NCBI GenBank assembly: GCA_964370065.1
Contig: CAYJGK010000001.1
Location: 50,629-114,628, forward strand
Reading direction: 5' to 3'
Source of the DNA: CAMQRS01 sp964370065
Lineage (GTDB): Bacteria; Bacillota_I; Bacilli_A; Erysipelotrichales; Erysipelotrichaceae
Length of the DNA stretch: 64,000 bases
Below, piece by piece: positions 42,093-50,296 of this stretch; within the stretch, counting starts at the first letter, position 1, and every line of letters starts with the position of its first letter. The notes under the pieces were generated by a model. That model made no database searches, had not been told where the DNA came from, and saw only the letters and a list, made by a program, of their open reading frames with translations. A program made the position numbers and the translations under genes.

Positions 42093-42940
42093 TGAAATGT
42101 CAAAAAAGTTTTGAGAAAGAAGGAGCTAAGTTATATTTAGTGGCTACTCCTATTGGTAACTTAAAAGAACTAACACCTAGGGCCATAGAAGTGTTAGAAA
42201 ACGTTGATATTATTGCAGCAGAAGATACCAGAAATACGATGAAGTTATTGCATCACTTTTCCATTAAAACAAGAGTGATTGCACATCATATGCATAACGA
42301 AAAAGAAAGTGCAAAAGGATTGTTAAAAATGTTGCAAGAAGGTATGAGTGTTGCTATTGTAAGCGATGCTGGCTATCCTTTATTAAGTGATCCAGGCCAA
42401 CTTGTTGTACAAGAAGTAATACAAGAGGGAATTCCTGTTATCCCTATTAGTGGAAGTAACGCAGCAATTAATGCGCTAGTAGCGAGTGGAATGGTGGCAC
42501 AACCGTATGTATTTTATGGATTTTTAGGAAACTCAGAGAAAGAAAGAGTGCAATCTTTACAAGAATTAAAAGACTTGCCTTATACATTTATTGTATATGA
42601 AGCACCACATCGCATTGAGAAAATGCTACGCTCCTGTATGGATGTATTAGGGAATCGCCAAATATGTTTAGCTAGGGAATTAACCAAAAGACATGAGGAG
42701 TTTATTCGTGGAAATATCGTAGAAGTACTAGAGATAGCAGGGAATCTAAAAGGGGAAATGGTAGTTGTTATCGAAGGCTGTAAAAAACAAAAAGCGGTTG
42801 TCGAAGTAAGTGCATTAACTAATTTAGTAGATACTTACAGTGAGCAAGGAATGAGTACAAAAGAAGCGATTAAAAAAATTGCAAAGGAATATGGAATTAG
42901 CAAAAATGATTTATACAAAGAATACCATGGATTACACTAG
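42092..42940 (+). CDS. rsmI: 16S rRNA 2'-O-ribose C1402 methyltransferase RsmI
   Basis: SAM-dependent 2'-O-methylation of C1402 in 16S rRNA; 282 aa. The tetrapyrrole-methylase fold is clear: LYLVATPIGNLKELTPRAI, AAEDTRNTMKLL, VSDAGYPLLSDPG and PISGSNAAINALVASG. ATG 42092 overlaps the ricT stop; the longer frame from 42065 would overlap ricT needlessly. It is the last gene of the tmk operon, followed by a short terminator. Confidence 0.94.
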   Translation: MKCQKSFEKEGAKLYLVATPIGNLKELTPRAIEVLENVDIIAAEDTRNTMKLLHHFSIKTRVIAHHMHNEKESAKGLLKMLQEGMSVAIVSDAGYPLLSDPGQLVVQEVIQEGIPVIPISGSNAAINALVASGMVAQPYVFYGFLGNSEKERVQSLQELKDLPYTFIVYEAPHRIEKMLRSCMDVLGNRQICLARELTKRHEEFIRGNIVEVLEIAGNLKGEMVVVIEGCKKQKAVVEVSALTNLVDTYSEQGMSTKEAIKKIAKEYGISKNDLYKEYHGLH

Positions 42941-42968
42941 AGATTAGGCATTGCTTAATCTTTTTATT
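42941..42968 (+). terminator. Terminator after rsmI
   Basis: AGATTA (42941-42946) pairs with TAATCT (42956-42961) around a small GC/GC helix; T-rich tail. Confidence 0.65.
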
Positions 42969-43030
42969 TTGCTTGTACATTCATGCAAAGAGGGTATAAT
43001 AGGAATGTATTATTTAAGGAGTAATTTTAT

Positions 43031-43885
43031 ATGAATAAAAAAAGTGTGCCTTTTCGATTAGCATGTGTTGCAATCGCATCTTTCATTATGGCAATGAATA
43101 TTAACAGTTTTGTTAATGCGGCAGGATTAATTCCTGGCGGATTTAATGGGATTAGTGTCTTTCTACAAAGAGTATTTGTACTGTACCTAGAGATAGAAGT
43201 ACCATTCTCTCTTATCAATATTGCATTGAATGCCATTCCTGTTTATATTGGATTTAAAATGATTGGAAAAAACTTTACCATCTATTCCATACTAACAATT
43301 TTATTGACTGGTTTTTTAGTCGATTTATTACCAATATATGCGATTACAGAAGATATTCTCTTAATTTGTATTTTTGGAGGTATTTTAAATGGTGTAGGAA
43401 TTTTAATTGCATTACAAGGGGGAGCGAGTAGTGGAGGAACGGACTTTATTGCAATGGCTATTTCTAAAAAAACAAATGAACCCTCATGGCACTATGTATT
43501 GTATTTTAATGCTTGTGCAATAATAGTAGCAGGATTTATTTTTGGATGGGATATTGCTTTATATTCGATTATCTTCCAATATTGCAATACACAAATTGTA
43601 CAAACTTTCCATGTGAAATATAAAAAAATAACTTTATTTATCATAACGAATAAACCAGAAGAATTAATGCAAGCCATCATGAAAGAAACGAAGCATGGAG
43701 TGACTTGTATTGAAGGGTATGGTGGCTATTCACATAAACAAAAAACGATGTTATATACAGTGATTGGGCACGCTGAATTAGGAGAAGTAAAAAGAGTGGT
43801 GCGAGCCATTGATCCTTGTGCTTTTATTAATGTGACAAAAACAGATATGATTGAAGGTAAATTTTACCAAGAACCAATTGACTAA
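43031..43885 (+). CDS. YitT family membrane protein
   Basis: A 284-aa membrane protein with about five helices (residues 10-185) and a soluble C-terminal DUF2179 domain (about 195-280: TLFIITNKPEELMQAIMKE, then GVTCIEGYGGYS). YitT proteins are widespread in Bacillota; some are implicated in small-molecule transport, but the substrate here is unknown. The conserved SSGGTDFIAMAISKKTN loop is present. AAGGAG precedes the ATG. It is monocistronic. Confidence 0.9.
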   Translation: MNKKSVPFRLACVAIASFIMAMNINSFVNAAGLIPGGFNGISVFLQRVFVLYLEIEVPFSLINIALNAIPVYIGFKMIGKNFTIYSILTILLTGFLVDLLPIYAITEDILLICIFGGILNGVGILIALQGGASSGGTDFIAMAISKKTNEPSWHYVLYFNACAIIVAGFIFGWDIALYSIIFQYCNTQIVQTFHVKYKKITLFIITNKPEELMQAIMKETKHGVTCIEGYGGYSHKQKTMLYTVIGHAELGEVKRVVRAIDPCAFINVTKTDMIEGKFYQEPID

Positions 43886-43886
43886 C

Positions 43887-43915
43887 AAAAAAGGACTCAT
43901 GATTGAGTCCTTTTT
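43887..43915 (+). terminator. Bidirectional terminator between yitT-like and CAP genes
   Basis: AAAAAAGGACTCA (43887-43899) pairs with TGAGTCCTTTTT (43904-43915). Confidence 0.85.
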
Positions 43916-43927
43916 GCTGGTTCTACT

Positions 43928-44677
43928 TTACTGTACACGAATGTTGCGACATGTAATTAATGCATAATAGGCATTACCATATACATCAAATGCTACGGCA
44001 ACTTCTCCATACACGGCATCGGCTCCTAACAATACTTGATTGTGTCCTCCCGATTGAGTCCATGCTACGAATGCTTTATACCCGCTATTATAACCCTTAG
44101 CAAGATTTTCTCCTGCTAGATAATAACCGGTGTAAGCACTACAAGCGTCGGCTCCTTGGTGAGAAAAATTTGTCATAATTTGATTCGCTCGAATCGTTGC
44201 AAAATTTTTTAAACCAGGCAATCCAGTAACAAGCGGTGCGAGTCCATGTTGAACTCGATAATTGTTAATGTGTTGCATTGCTTCTGCTGCATAAGTATCG
44301 TTTGGCTCTTGTGATACAGATGGAGCAGGTGTTGTAGTTGGGGCTGGTTGAGCCTCTTGAGGTTGTTGCACAGGAACTTCTTGTGCGGGTGCGCTTTGAG
44401 TAGCGACAGGTTCTTCAACAGGGGCTTGTTCTGTTGCAGGGTCAGCAACAGGTTCTTCAACAGCGTGCATAACAGGTTCATCTTTTGGGATGAACGTTTT
44501 GATATTCAAAACATTAGTGCTTACTTTATCACTTATGTTTTCAAATAGTGGGCTAATTCTATGCGCTGTTTTCTGAATCGGAGTGCTTCTTGAATTAAGG
44601 GCTAATCCAAGGCTAATACAGCCAACTACACCAACAATACAACATAAAACAACTAAGTGTTTCATGTGTTTCATCAT
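43928..44677 (-). CDS. Exported CAP/SCP-domain protein (YkwD-like)
   Basis: A 249-aa exported protein. An N-terminal hydrophobic segment (residues 8-26) is a signal peptide or anchor. Residues about 68-125 form a low-complexity linker rich in Pro, Glu, Ala and Gln. The C-terminal CAP domain (about 127-249) shows INNYRVQHGLAPL, NFSHQGADACSAYTGYYLAGENLAKGY and a final YYALITCRNI. The family is common in bacterial secretomes with mostly unknown function. AAGGAGG precedes the ATG on the minus strand. Confidence 0.88.
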   Translation of the reverse strand: MMKHMKHLVVLCCIVGVVGCISLGLALNSRSTPIQKTAHRISPLFENISDKVSTNVLNIKTFIPKDEPVMHAVEEPVADPATEQAPVEEPVATQSAPAQEVPVQQPQEAQPAPTTTPAPSVSQEPNDTYAAEAMQHINNYRVQHGLAPLVTGLPGLKNFATIRANQIMTNFSHQGADACSAYTGYYLAGENLAKGYNSGYKAFVAWTQSGGHNQVLLGADAVYGEVAVAFDVYGNAYYALITCRNIRVQ

Positions 44678-44782
44678 GTAGCCTCCTTATCCATTTATAC
44701 TGTAACACAATGTTCGTTAAATAGATATAAATCTATAAATTAATTTAGCGCTTACATAATTTACACAAAATTTTGTAGAATA

Positions 44783-44816
44783 TTGACATATTTTCATGAT
44801 ATGTTACAGTTATAAT
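44783..44816 (+). promoter_or_regulatory. Promoter region of the activase operon
   Basis: TTGACA (44783-44788) with TACAGT (44805-44810, 16-bp spacer), and a consensus TATAAT at 44811-44816 lacking a matched -35. Which is used is unclear. Confidence 0.45.
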
Positions 44817-44846
44817 AATTTTTAAAATAGAGTGAGGGACATCTGT

Positions 44847-47738
44847 ATGAAATTAGGGGTAGATATTGGTTCAACAACATTAAAGTGTGTGTTATTAGAT
44901 GATAACAAAGACATCATTTATAAAAGTTATGAAAGACATCTTTCATTAATTAATGAAAAACTTTTAGAAGTATTACAACAAGTACAACCTTATACAAAAG
45001 GAGAGGATTTAAGTATTGCTATTTCTGGTTCAGCAGGAATGGGATTAGCTAATATTTTAAATATCGACTTCGTTCAAGAAGTATACGCAACTAAAGTAGC
45101 GATTGACACGATGATTAGTGATGCGGATGTAGTTGTTGAATTAGGTGGAGAAGATGCGAAAGTATTGTTTTTAAGCAATGGATTAGAGGTGCGAATGAAT
45201 GGCTCATGTGCAGGTGGAACGGGTGCATTCATTGACCAAATGGCAGCCCTTCTACATGTAACGCCTATGGAAATGAACGAATTGGCCAAACAGCATACGA
45301 AACTTTATCCCATTGCTTCGCGTTGTGGAGTATTTGCGAAATCAGATATTCAACCTTTATTGAATCAAGGTGCAAAAAAAGAAGACATATGCGCTAGTAT
45401 TTGTAAAGCAGTAGTGAATCAAACTGTTGCGGGACTAGCACAAGGTCGTGCCTTAGAAGGTAAAGTTGTCTACTTAGGAGGACCGTTAACTTTCTTATCC
45501 GAATTAAGAAACAGTTTTAATGAAACATTAGGATTAGATGGTGTCTGTCCAGAAGACTCGTTATATTATGTATCATTAGGAACCGCTTTAAGTGGAAAGA
45601 AAAAACAAAATATACAACAAGTGATGAAGGCTATACAAGGTATTAAAAAGGGAGGTACTTATAAAGTTTCAAATCCTTTGTTTAAAAATAAAGAAGAATA
45701 CAAAACTTTTACTACAAGACATTCACAAGCGATTGTAAAAGAAAGCAAGGATGCTAGTCAAGGTGTTTACATTGGAATCGATTCAGGTAGTACAACAGCT
45801 AAATTTATTGCGATTGACATAAATAATGAATTAGTGTTTACGCGCTATGCTTCAGGAGAAGGGAATCCGATTACGATCATTAAAGGATTCTTGGAAGAAT
45901 TTTATAAAGAATATCCTAATACACCAATTTTAGGAAGTGCTGTAACAGGGTATGGAGAAGAACTAATGAAAGCGGCATTCCACTTAGATTTTGGAATTGT
46001 GGAAACAGTGGCGCACTTTAAAGCAGCTAAACAATTTAATGATAAGGTTGATTTTATTATTGATATTGGTGGCCAGGATATGAAATGTTTCAAAGTTAAA
46101 GATAATGCGATTGATGATATCTTTTTAAATGAAGCTTGTTCATCAGGTTGTGGTTCATTCTTGCAAAGTTTTGCAACTGTACTTGGTTATTCTATGCAGG
46201 ATTTTGCGAAATTAGGATTATTTGCGGATTCACCTGTTGACTTAGGTTCACGATGCACCGTATTTATGAATTCATCAGTGAAACAAGCACAAAAAGATGG
46301 GGCAAGTGTAGAAAACATTTCTGCAGGACTTTCGATTAGTGTAGTTAAAAACGCTTTATATAAAGTAATTCGCGCCACATCAGCTAAAGAATTAGGAAGC
46401 AATATTGTTGTGCAAGGGGGAACTTTCTTAAACGATGCCGTATTACGTGCCTTTGAATTAGAGATTGGTGCTTGCGTATTACGTCCTAATATTTCAGGAA
46501 TGATGGGTGCTTATGGAGCAGCCTTATATGCAAAAGAGCATAAACAAGCTGATAGTACAACAATCAACGTATCACAATTAGAAACTTTTACACATACTGT
46601 AAAATCAGCTGTTTGCCAAAGATGTAGTAACCATTGTTCATTAACCATTAATACCTTTGCAGATAAGACAAGGTTTATTGGTGGAAATCGTTGTGAAAAA
46701 CCAATCACTAATATTGAGTTAGTGCAAGAAGATTTAAATTTATATGCGTATAAAAAACAATGGTTACAAGAATATATGGAGGAAGAAGGAACGGCTATAA
46801 GAGGAACAATTGGAATTCCATTAGTCTTAAATATGTATGAACTCTATCCGTTCTGGCATGCCTTTTTTACAAGTTTAGGATTTAAAGTAAAAGCTTCAGG
46901 ATTTTCAGATAAAAAAATATATGCAGAAGGACAACACACAATTCCATCCGATACAGTTTGTTATCCCGCTAAATTAGTACATGGTCATATCGAACGATTA
47001 GTGAAAGAAGAGATAGATGCTATCTTTTATCCTTGCATGTCGTATAACATAGATGAGAAGCGTGGTGATAACCACTACAACTGTCCAGTTGTAGCGTATT
47101 ATCCAGAAGTCGTCCACTCCAATATACCGAGTATTAATAATATAAAATACATTTATGATTATATTGGAATTCATCGCCCAAAAGATTTTGTGAAGAAAAT
47201 TAAAGCAATTTTAGAACCACATTTTGGGATACTTTCAACTAAAGAATTAAAACAAGCCACACAGCTTGCTTTTGCCCAAAGAGAAGCATTTATTGAAAAA
47301 ACACGTCAACAAGCACAAGAAATTATCACTTTAGCAAGAGAAAATAAAAAAGAAATTATTGTATTAGCAGGGCGTCCTTACCATTTAGACCCGGAAATTA
47401 ATCACGGTATTGATAAATTAATTTGTAGTTGTGATGTGGCATTAATTAGTGAAGAATCGATTTCTCATCTGGTGGCACCAACCAAAGTATCCGTATTAAA
47501 TCAATGGACATACCATTCAAGATTATATGACTCTGCAAGTTATGCAACGCGTCATAATGATATGCACTTTATTCAATTAGTCTCATTTGGATGTGGAGTA
47601 GATGCTATTACAAGCGATGTATTAAAAGAAATATTACACAAAGAAAATAAAATTTATACGCAAATTAAAATTGATGAAATCACAAATTTAGGAGCAGTGA
47701 AAATCAGAGTGAGAAGTTTATTAGCTACCATTCAATAA
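44847..47738 (+). CDS. Tandem BadF/BcrA-type 2-hydroxyacyl-CoA dehydratase activase-like protein
   Basis: A 963-aa protein with two ASKHA ATPase domains: residues 1-255 (LGVDIGSTTLKCVLL, NGSCAGGTGAFIDQ, SRCGVFAKSDIQ) and about 305-560 (YIGIDSGSTTAKFIAID, NEACSSGCGSFLQSF, SRCTVFMNSS). The cysteines in these motifs match the interface 4Fe-4S ligands of activases. A DUF2229-like region follows (CQRCSNHCSL, AGRPYHLDPEINHGID). Activases use ATP to inject an electron into a partner iron-sulfur protein. ATG 44847 follows GAGGGA. The partner-like part, often fused in one ~1400-aa protein, is the next gene. Confidence 0.88.
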   Translation: MKLGVDIGSTTLKCVLLDDNKDIIYKSYERHLSLINEKLLEVLQQVQPYTKGEDLSIAISGSAGMGLANILNIDFVQEVYATKVAIDTMISDADVVVELGGEDAKVLFLSNGLEVRMNGSCAGGTGAFIDQMAALLHVTPMEMNELAKQHTKLYPIASRCGVFAKSDIQPLLNQGAKKEDICASICKAVVNQTVAGLAQGRALEGKVVYLGGPLTFLSELRNSFNETLGLDGVCPEDSLYYVSLGTALSGKKKQNIQQVMKAIQGIKKGGTYKVSNPLFKNKEEYKTFTTRHSQAIVKESKDASQGVYIGIDSGSTTAKFIAIDINNELVFTRYASGEGNPITIIKGFLEEFYKEYPNTPILGSAVTGYGEELMKAAFHLDFGIVETVAHFKAAKQFNDKVDFIIDIGGQDMKCFKVKDNAIDDIFLNEACSSGCGSFLQSFATVLGYSMQDFAKLGLFADSPVDLGSRCTVFMNSSVKQAQKDGASVENISAGLSISVVKNALYKVIRATSAKELGSNIVVQGGTFLNDAVLRAFELEIGACVLRPNISGMMGAYGAALYAKEHKQADSTTINVSQLETFTHTVKSAVCQRCSNHCSLTINTFADKTRFIGGNRCEKPITNIELVQEDLNLYAYKKQWLQEYMEEEGTAIRGTIGIPLVLNMYELYPFWHAFFTSLGFKVKASGFSDKKIYAEGQHTIPSDTVCYPAKLVHGHIERLVKEEIDAIFYPCMSYNIDEKRGDNHYNCPVVAYYPEVVHSNIPSINNIKYIYDYIGIHRPKDFVKKIKAILEPHFGILSTKELKQATQLAFAQREAFIEKTRQQAQEIITLARENKKEIIVLAGRPYHLDPEINHGIDKLICSCDVALISEESISHLVAPTKVSVLNQWTYHSRLYDSASYATRHNDMHFIQLVSFGCGVDAITSDVLKEILHKENKIYTQIKIDEITNLGAVKIRVRSLLATIQ

Positions 47739-47751
47739 GGAGGTAAACAAC

Positions 47752-48999
47752 ATGGAAGAAAGAATTGTATTTACAAAGGAAATGAAGAAGGAATACAAGA
47801 TATTGGTGCCAGATATGTTACCAATCCATTTTGAATTTATTAAAAGAATTTTCATTAATGAAGGCTACCAATTTGAATTATTAAAAAATAGAAGTAGTAA
47901 AGTAGTGGATGCTGGATTAAAGTATGTACACAACGACACTTGCTATCCAGCACTATTAGTAATTGGGCAATTTATTGATGCACTAGAAAGTGGGCAATAT
48001 GATGTAAATAAAACGGCTTTATTGATTACTCAAACGGGTGGAGGATGTCGTGCCTCTAATTATATACATTTATTACGCAAGGCATTAAAGAAAGCAGGCC
48101 TTCAACAAATTCCAGTAATTTCTTTAAACCTTTCTGGTTTAGAAAAAAATCCGGGGTTTAAATTCACGATTCCTATTATTCGTAAAGTGTTAGCCGGAAT
48201 TGCTTATGGCGATACACTGATGCTATTAAAAAATCAAATTGAACCATATGAAATGAACAAAGGTGAAAGTAAACAAAAAGTAGAGTATTGGACGAGTCAT
48301 TTAGTGGAACAGTTCCAACATAAAAGAGGATTCACTCGTTCCCAAATGAAGGTGAACTTACAATTAATTGCTCAAGATTTTGCGAGTATTGCTATACGCC
48401 GTGTCGAAAAAACTAAGGTAGGGGTAGTAGGAGAAATCTATGTTAAGTATTCCGCATTAGGAAATAATGACTTAGAAGATTTCTTATTATCGCAAGATTG
48501 TGAAATCATGGTACCAGGATTAATGGGGTTTATTTTATTTAAATTAGATAATCGTATTGATGATATTGAGTTATATGGGGGAAACTTCATAAAAAAAGCA
48601 TTACTTAATAAAGCCATGCAATTTTTCTTAGATATCGAAACATTAATTATAGAAGCCATCAAATCACAACCTGGGTTAACACCACCAGGGCAATACAAAC
48701 ATCTAAAACAATTAGTAAAGGGTGTAGTTGGATACGGAAATAAAATGGGTGAAGGATGGTTGTTAACAGCAGAAATGTTAGAGTTGTGCGAACAAGGATA
48801 TGATAATATTGTATGTGCTCAACCATTTGGTTGTTTACCTAATCATATTGTAGGAAAAGGGATGGTGCGTAAGATTAAAAACATCTTCCCGCATTCAAGT
48901 ATTGTTTCTATTGACTATGATCCTGGGGCTACTCGAGTTAATCAAGAAAATCGAATAAAATTAATGCTAGCTATGGCACATGAAAAACAAAATGGATAA
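47752..48999 (+). CDS. 2-hydroxyacyl-CoA dehydratase-like protein (C-terminal half of a commonly fused protein)
   Basis: A 415-aa protein related to the dehydratase D-component or double-cubane-cluster family. Cysteines that could bind a cluster appear in VHNDTCYPALLVIGQF, TGGGCRASNYIHLL and CAQPFGCLPNHIVGKG, along with IDYDPGATRVNQENRIKLM. AGGAGG lies 13 bases after the activase stop. With that gene it equals the single large protein seen in many Firmicutes. The electron acceptor or substrate is unknown; a role in low-potential reduction is inferred. Confidence 0.82.
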   Translation: MEERIVFTKEMKKEYKILVPDMLPIHFEFIKRIFINEGYQFELLKNRSSKVVDAGLKYVHNDTCYPALLVIGQFIDALESGQYDVNKTALLITQTGGGCRASNYIHLLRKALKKAGLQQIPVISLNLSGLEKNPGFKFTIPIIRKVLAGIAYGDTLMLLKNQIEPYEMNKGESKQKVEYWTSHLVEQFQHKRGFTRSQMKVNLQLIAQDFASIAIRRVEKTKVGVVGEIYVKYSALGNNDLEDFLLSQDCEIMVPGLMGFILFKLDNRIDDIELYGGNFIKKALLNKAMQFFLDIETLIIEAIKSQPGLTPPGQYKHLKQLVKGVVGYGNKMGEGWLLTAEMLELCEQGYDNIVCAQPFGCLPNHIVGKGMVRKIKNIFPHSSIVSIDYDPGATRVNQENRIKLMLAMAHEKQNG

Positions 49000-49038
49000 A
49001 AAAAGGACTATCACAAATAAAGTGATAGTCCTTTTTTT
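48999..49038 (+). terminator. Bidirectional terminator, 49.0 kb
   Basis: A stem of about 15 bp (48999-49014 with 49022-49038), seven-base loop, A before and T after. Confidence 0.88.
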
Positions 49039-49039
49039 A

Positions 49040-49681
49040 TTATTGAAAGCGAACACCTTGTTGCTTTAAATGTTCACGCATTGCGAGAATTTCTAATCGT
49101 GTTTGTTGTTGCCTTTCTACTTCTAAAGGTAAGTGGCAATCTAAAATTTTATCCAATACCCCATTTTTACGAACTACAATACCAGCTTCACAAGTGTGTC
49201 CGTATCCACATGTATAACATTGGTTGTATTGGTTAACTTGAATGGCTTGCATTTTTTTTATGGCATTGTATTGAAACATTTTATCGATGTATTGTGCGAC
49301 GGGATCTTGTGTTTCTCTTGTTTCGCAAGTTGTGATAATGTAACCTAATTTGCCTTTTAATGAAAGAGCTCCACGATGTCTAAAACAAAAAGTCCTTTCT
49401 AAACAAGCATGCCCTAATGCATTGATCATACCAAAGTAATTAGGGGCACCAAAAATAATAATATCTGCATCTTTCATTTTTTGAGAAATCAAAATAAAAT
49501 CATCTTCTACCTTGCACATATTATCCTTAGCACAAGCGGTACAGCCTTTACATCCATTAATTTTTTTATTAGCGAGTGAAATGATTTCGTATTCATCTTG
49601 ACAGCCTTTTAATACAGCTTGTATCGCATTGTGTACCATGCGTCCAGTTCTAGGACTGGCACTAATACCTAGTATTTTCAT
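49040..49681 (-). CDS. NAD(P)H-dependent flavodoxin-like oxidoreductase
   Basis: A 213-aa flavodoxin-fold protein of the FMN reductase type. FMN-binding ISASPRTGRM near the N terminus and FGAPNYFGMINA (about 81-92) are visible. It is unusually cysteine-rich: INGCKGCTACAKDNMCKVEDD looks like an iron-sulfur site, with a second set in QCYTCGYGHTC. It lies 17 nt after a DsrE-like gene on the same strand. A role in redox or sulfur chemistry is inferred from those cysteines. Confidence 0.85.
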   Translation of the reverse strand: MKILGISASPRTGRMVHNAIQAVLKGCQDEYEIISLANKKINGCKGCTACAKDNMCKVEDDFILISQKMKDADIIIFGAPNYFGMINALGHACLERTFCFRHRGALSLKGKLGYIITTCETRETQDPVAQYIDKMFQYNAIKKMQAIQVNQYNQCYTCGYGHTCEAGIVVRKNGVLDKILDCHLPLEVERQQQTRLEILAMREHLKQQGVRFQ

Positions 49682-49698
49682 ATGTAGATCTCCTAAGT

Positions 49699-50037
49699 TT
49701 ATATGGTTAATAGATGTTCTTTGTTTTTTAATATATTAGTAAGTTCTAAACCCATCCCATAGACTTGTAAATTTAAATCTTTCAATTGCTGTGTTACGCC
49801 TAATTTATTGGCACAAGAAATACATGCTTTCACAATAACACCTGCTTCTTGAGCCTGTTTTATCTTATCTTGTATCATTGCATCAGTGGCTACTAATGTT
49901 GCAGTAGGCCCCCATATAATAATTTCAACTTCTTGAAACCATTCTTGCTTTTTCGCATTGATGGCATACATAAATACCATTGTATCAGCAGTAATGGGGT
50001 TATCATTCACCCATAATATTGTCACTTTGTTAGTCAT
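49699..50037 (-). CDS. DsrE-like protein
   Basis: A 112-aa protein of the DsrE/DsrF-like fold, linked in other organisms to sulfur relay. VTILWVNDNP forms the first strand; WGPTATLVATD and a Cys-containing VKACISCANKLGV follow, the position of the active cysteine in relatives. I chose ATG 50037, preceded by AGGAGG; upstream in-frame codons lie in the promoter. It is first in an operon with the flavodoxin-like gene, under a consensus promoter. Confidence 0.8.
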   Translation of the reverse strand: MTNKVTILWVNDNPITADTMVFMYAINAKKQEWFQEVEIIIWGPTATLVATDAMIQDKIKQAQEAGVIVKACISCANKLGVTQQLKDLNLQVYGMGLELTNILKNKEHLLTI

Positions 50038-50059
50038 AATGTATCCTCCTATTATCCTC

Positions 50060-50088
50060 ATTATATACAACCTATTCTAATGTGTCAA
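50060..50088 (-). promoter_or_regulatory. Consensus promoter of the dsrE-like operon
   Basis: On the minus strand, TTGACA (50088-50083), 17-bp spacer, TATAAT (50065-50060): a full sigma-A consensus. Confidence 0.85.
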
Positions 50089-50168
50089 AAAAGTATTTTG
50101 AATAGTTTTTAGGAGGCTATAAAAATAAATAATTTGTATGAAATGTGTTATTTTTAATGTTTTTACTT

Positions 50169-50198
50169 ATGTAATGAAAAAGATTATTTTCATTACAT
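50169..50198. repeat. Perfect 12-bp inverted repeat between divergent redox genes
   Basis: ATGTAATGAAAA, six-base spacer, TTTTCATTACAT. It lies 41 bases upstream of the nrdD -35 and about 80 bases upstream of the dsrE-like -35. It looks like an operator; a T run follows on the plus strand, but no gene reads into it, so a terminator role is less likely. Confidence 0.5.
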
Positions 50199-50238
50199 TT
50201 TTACGAAAAAAAATAATTAATTTACATGAGTAAAGGCG

Positions 50239-50267
50239 TTGAAAAACAATTTTATTTATAGCATAAT
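50239..50267 (+). promoter_or_regulatory. Promoter of nrdD-nrdG
   Basis: TTGAAA (50239-50244), 17-bp spacer, CATAAT (50262-50267). Confidence 0.65.
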
Positions 50268-50296
50268 TAAAGAACAAACACATAAGGAGACCAACT

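Noticed and set aside
50138..50233. 31-codon frame upstream of nrdD
   Set aside because: The nearest ribosome-like site is about 20 bases from the ATG, and it lies across the inverted repeat and promoter.
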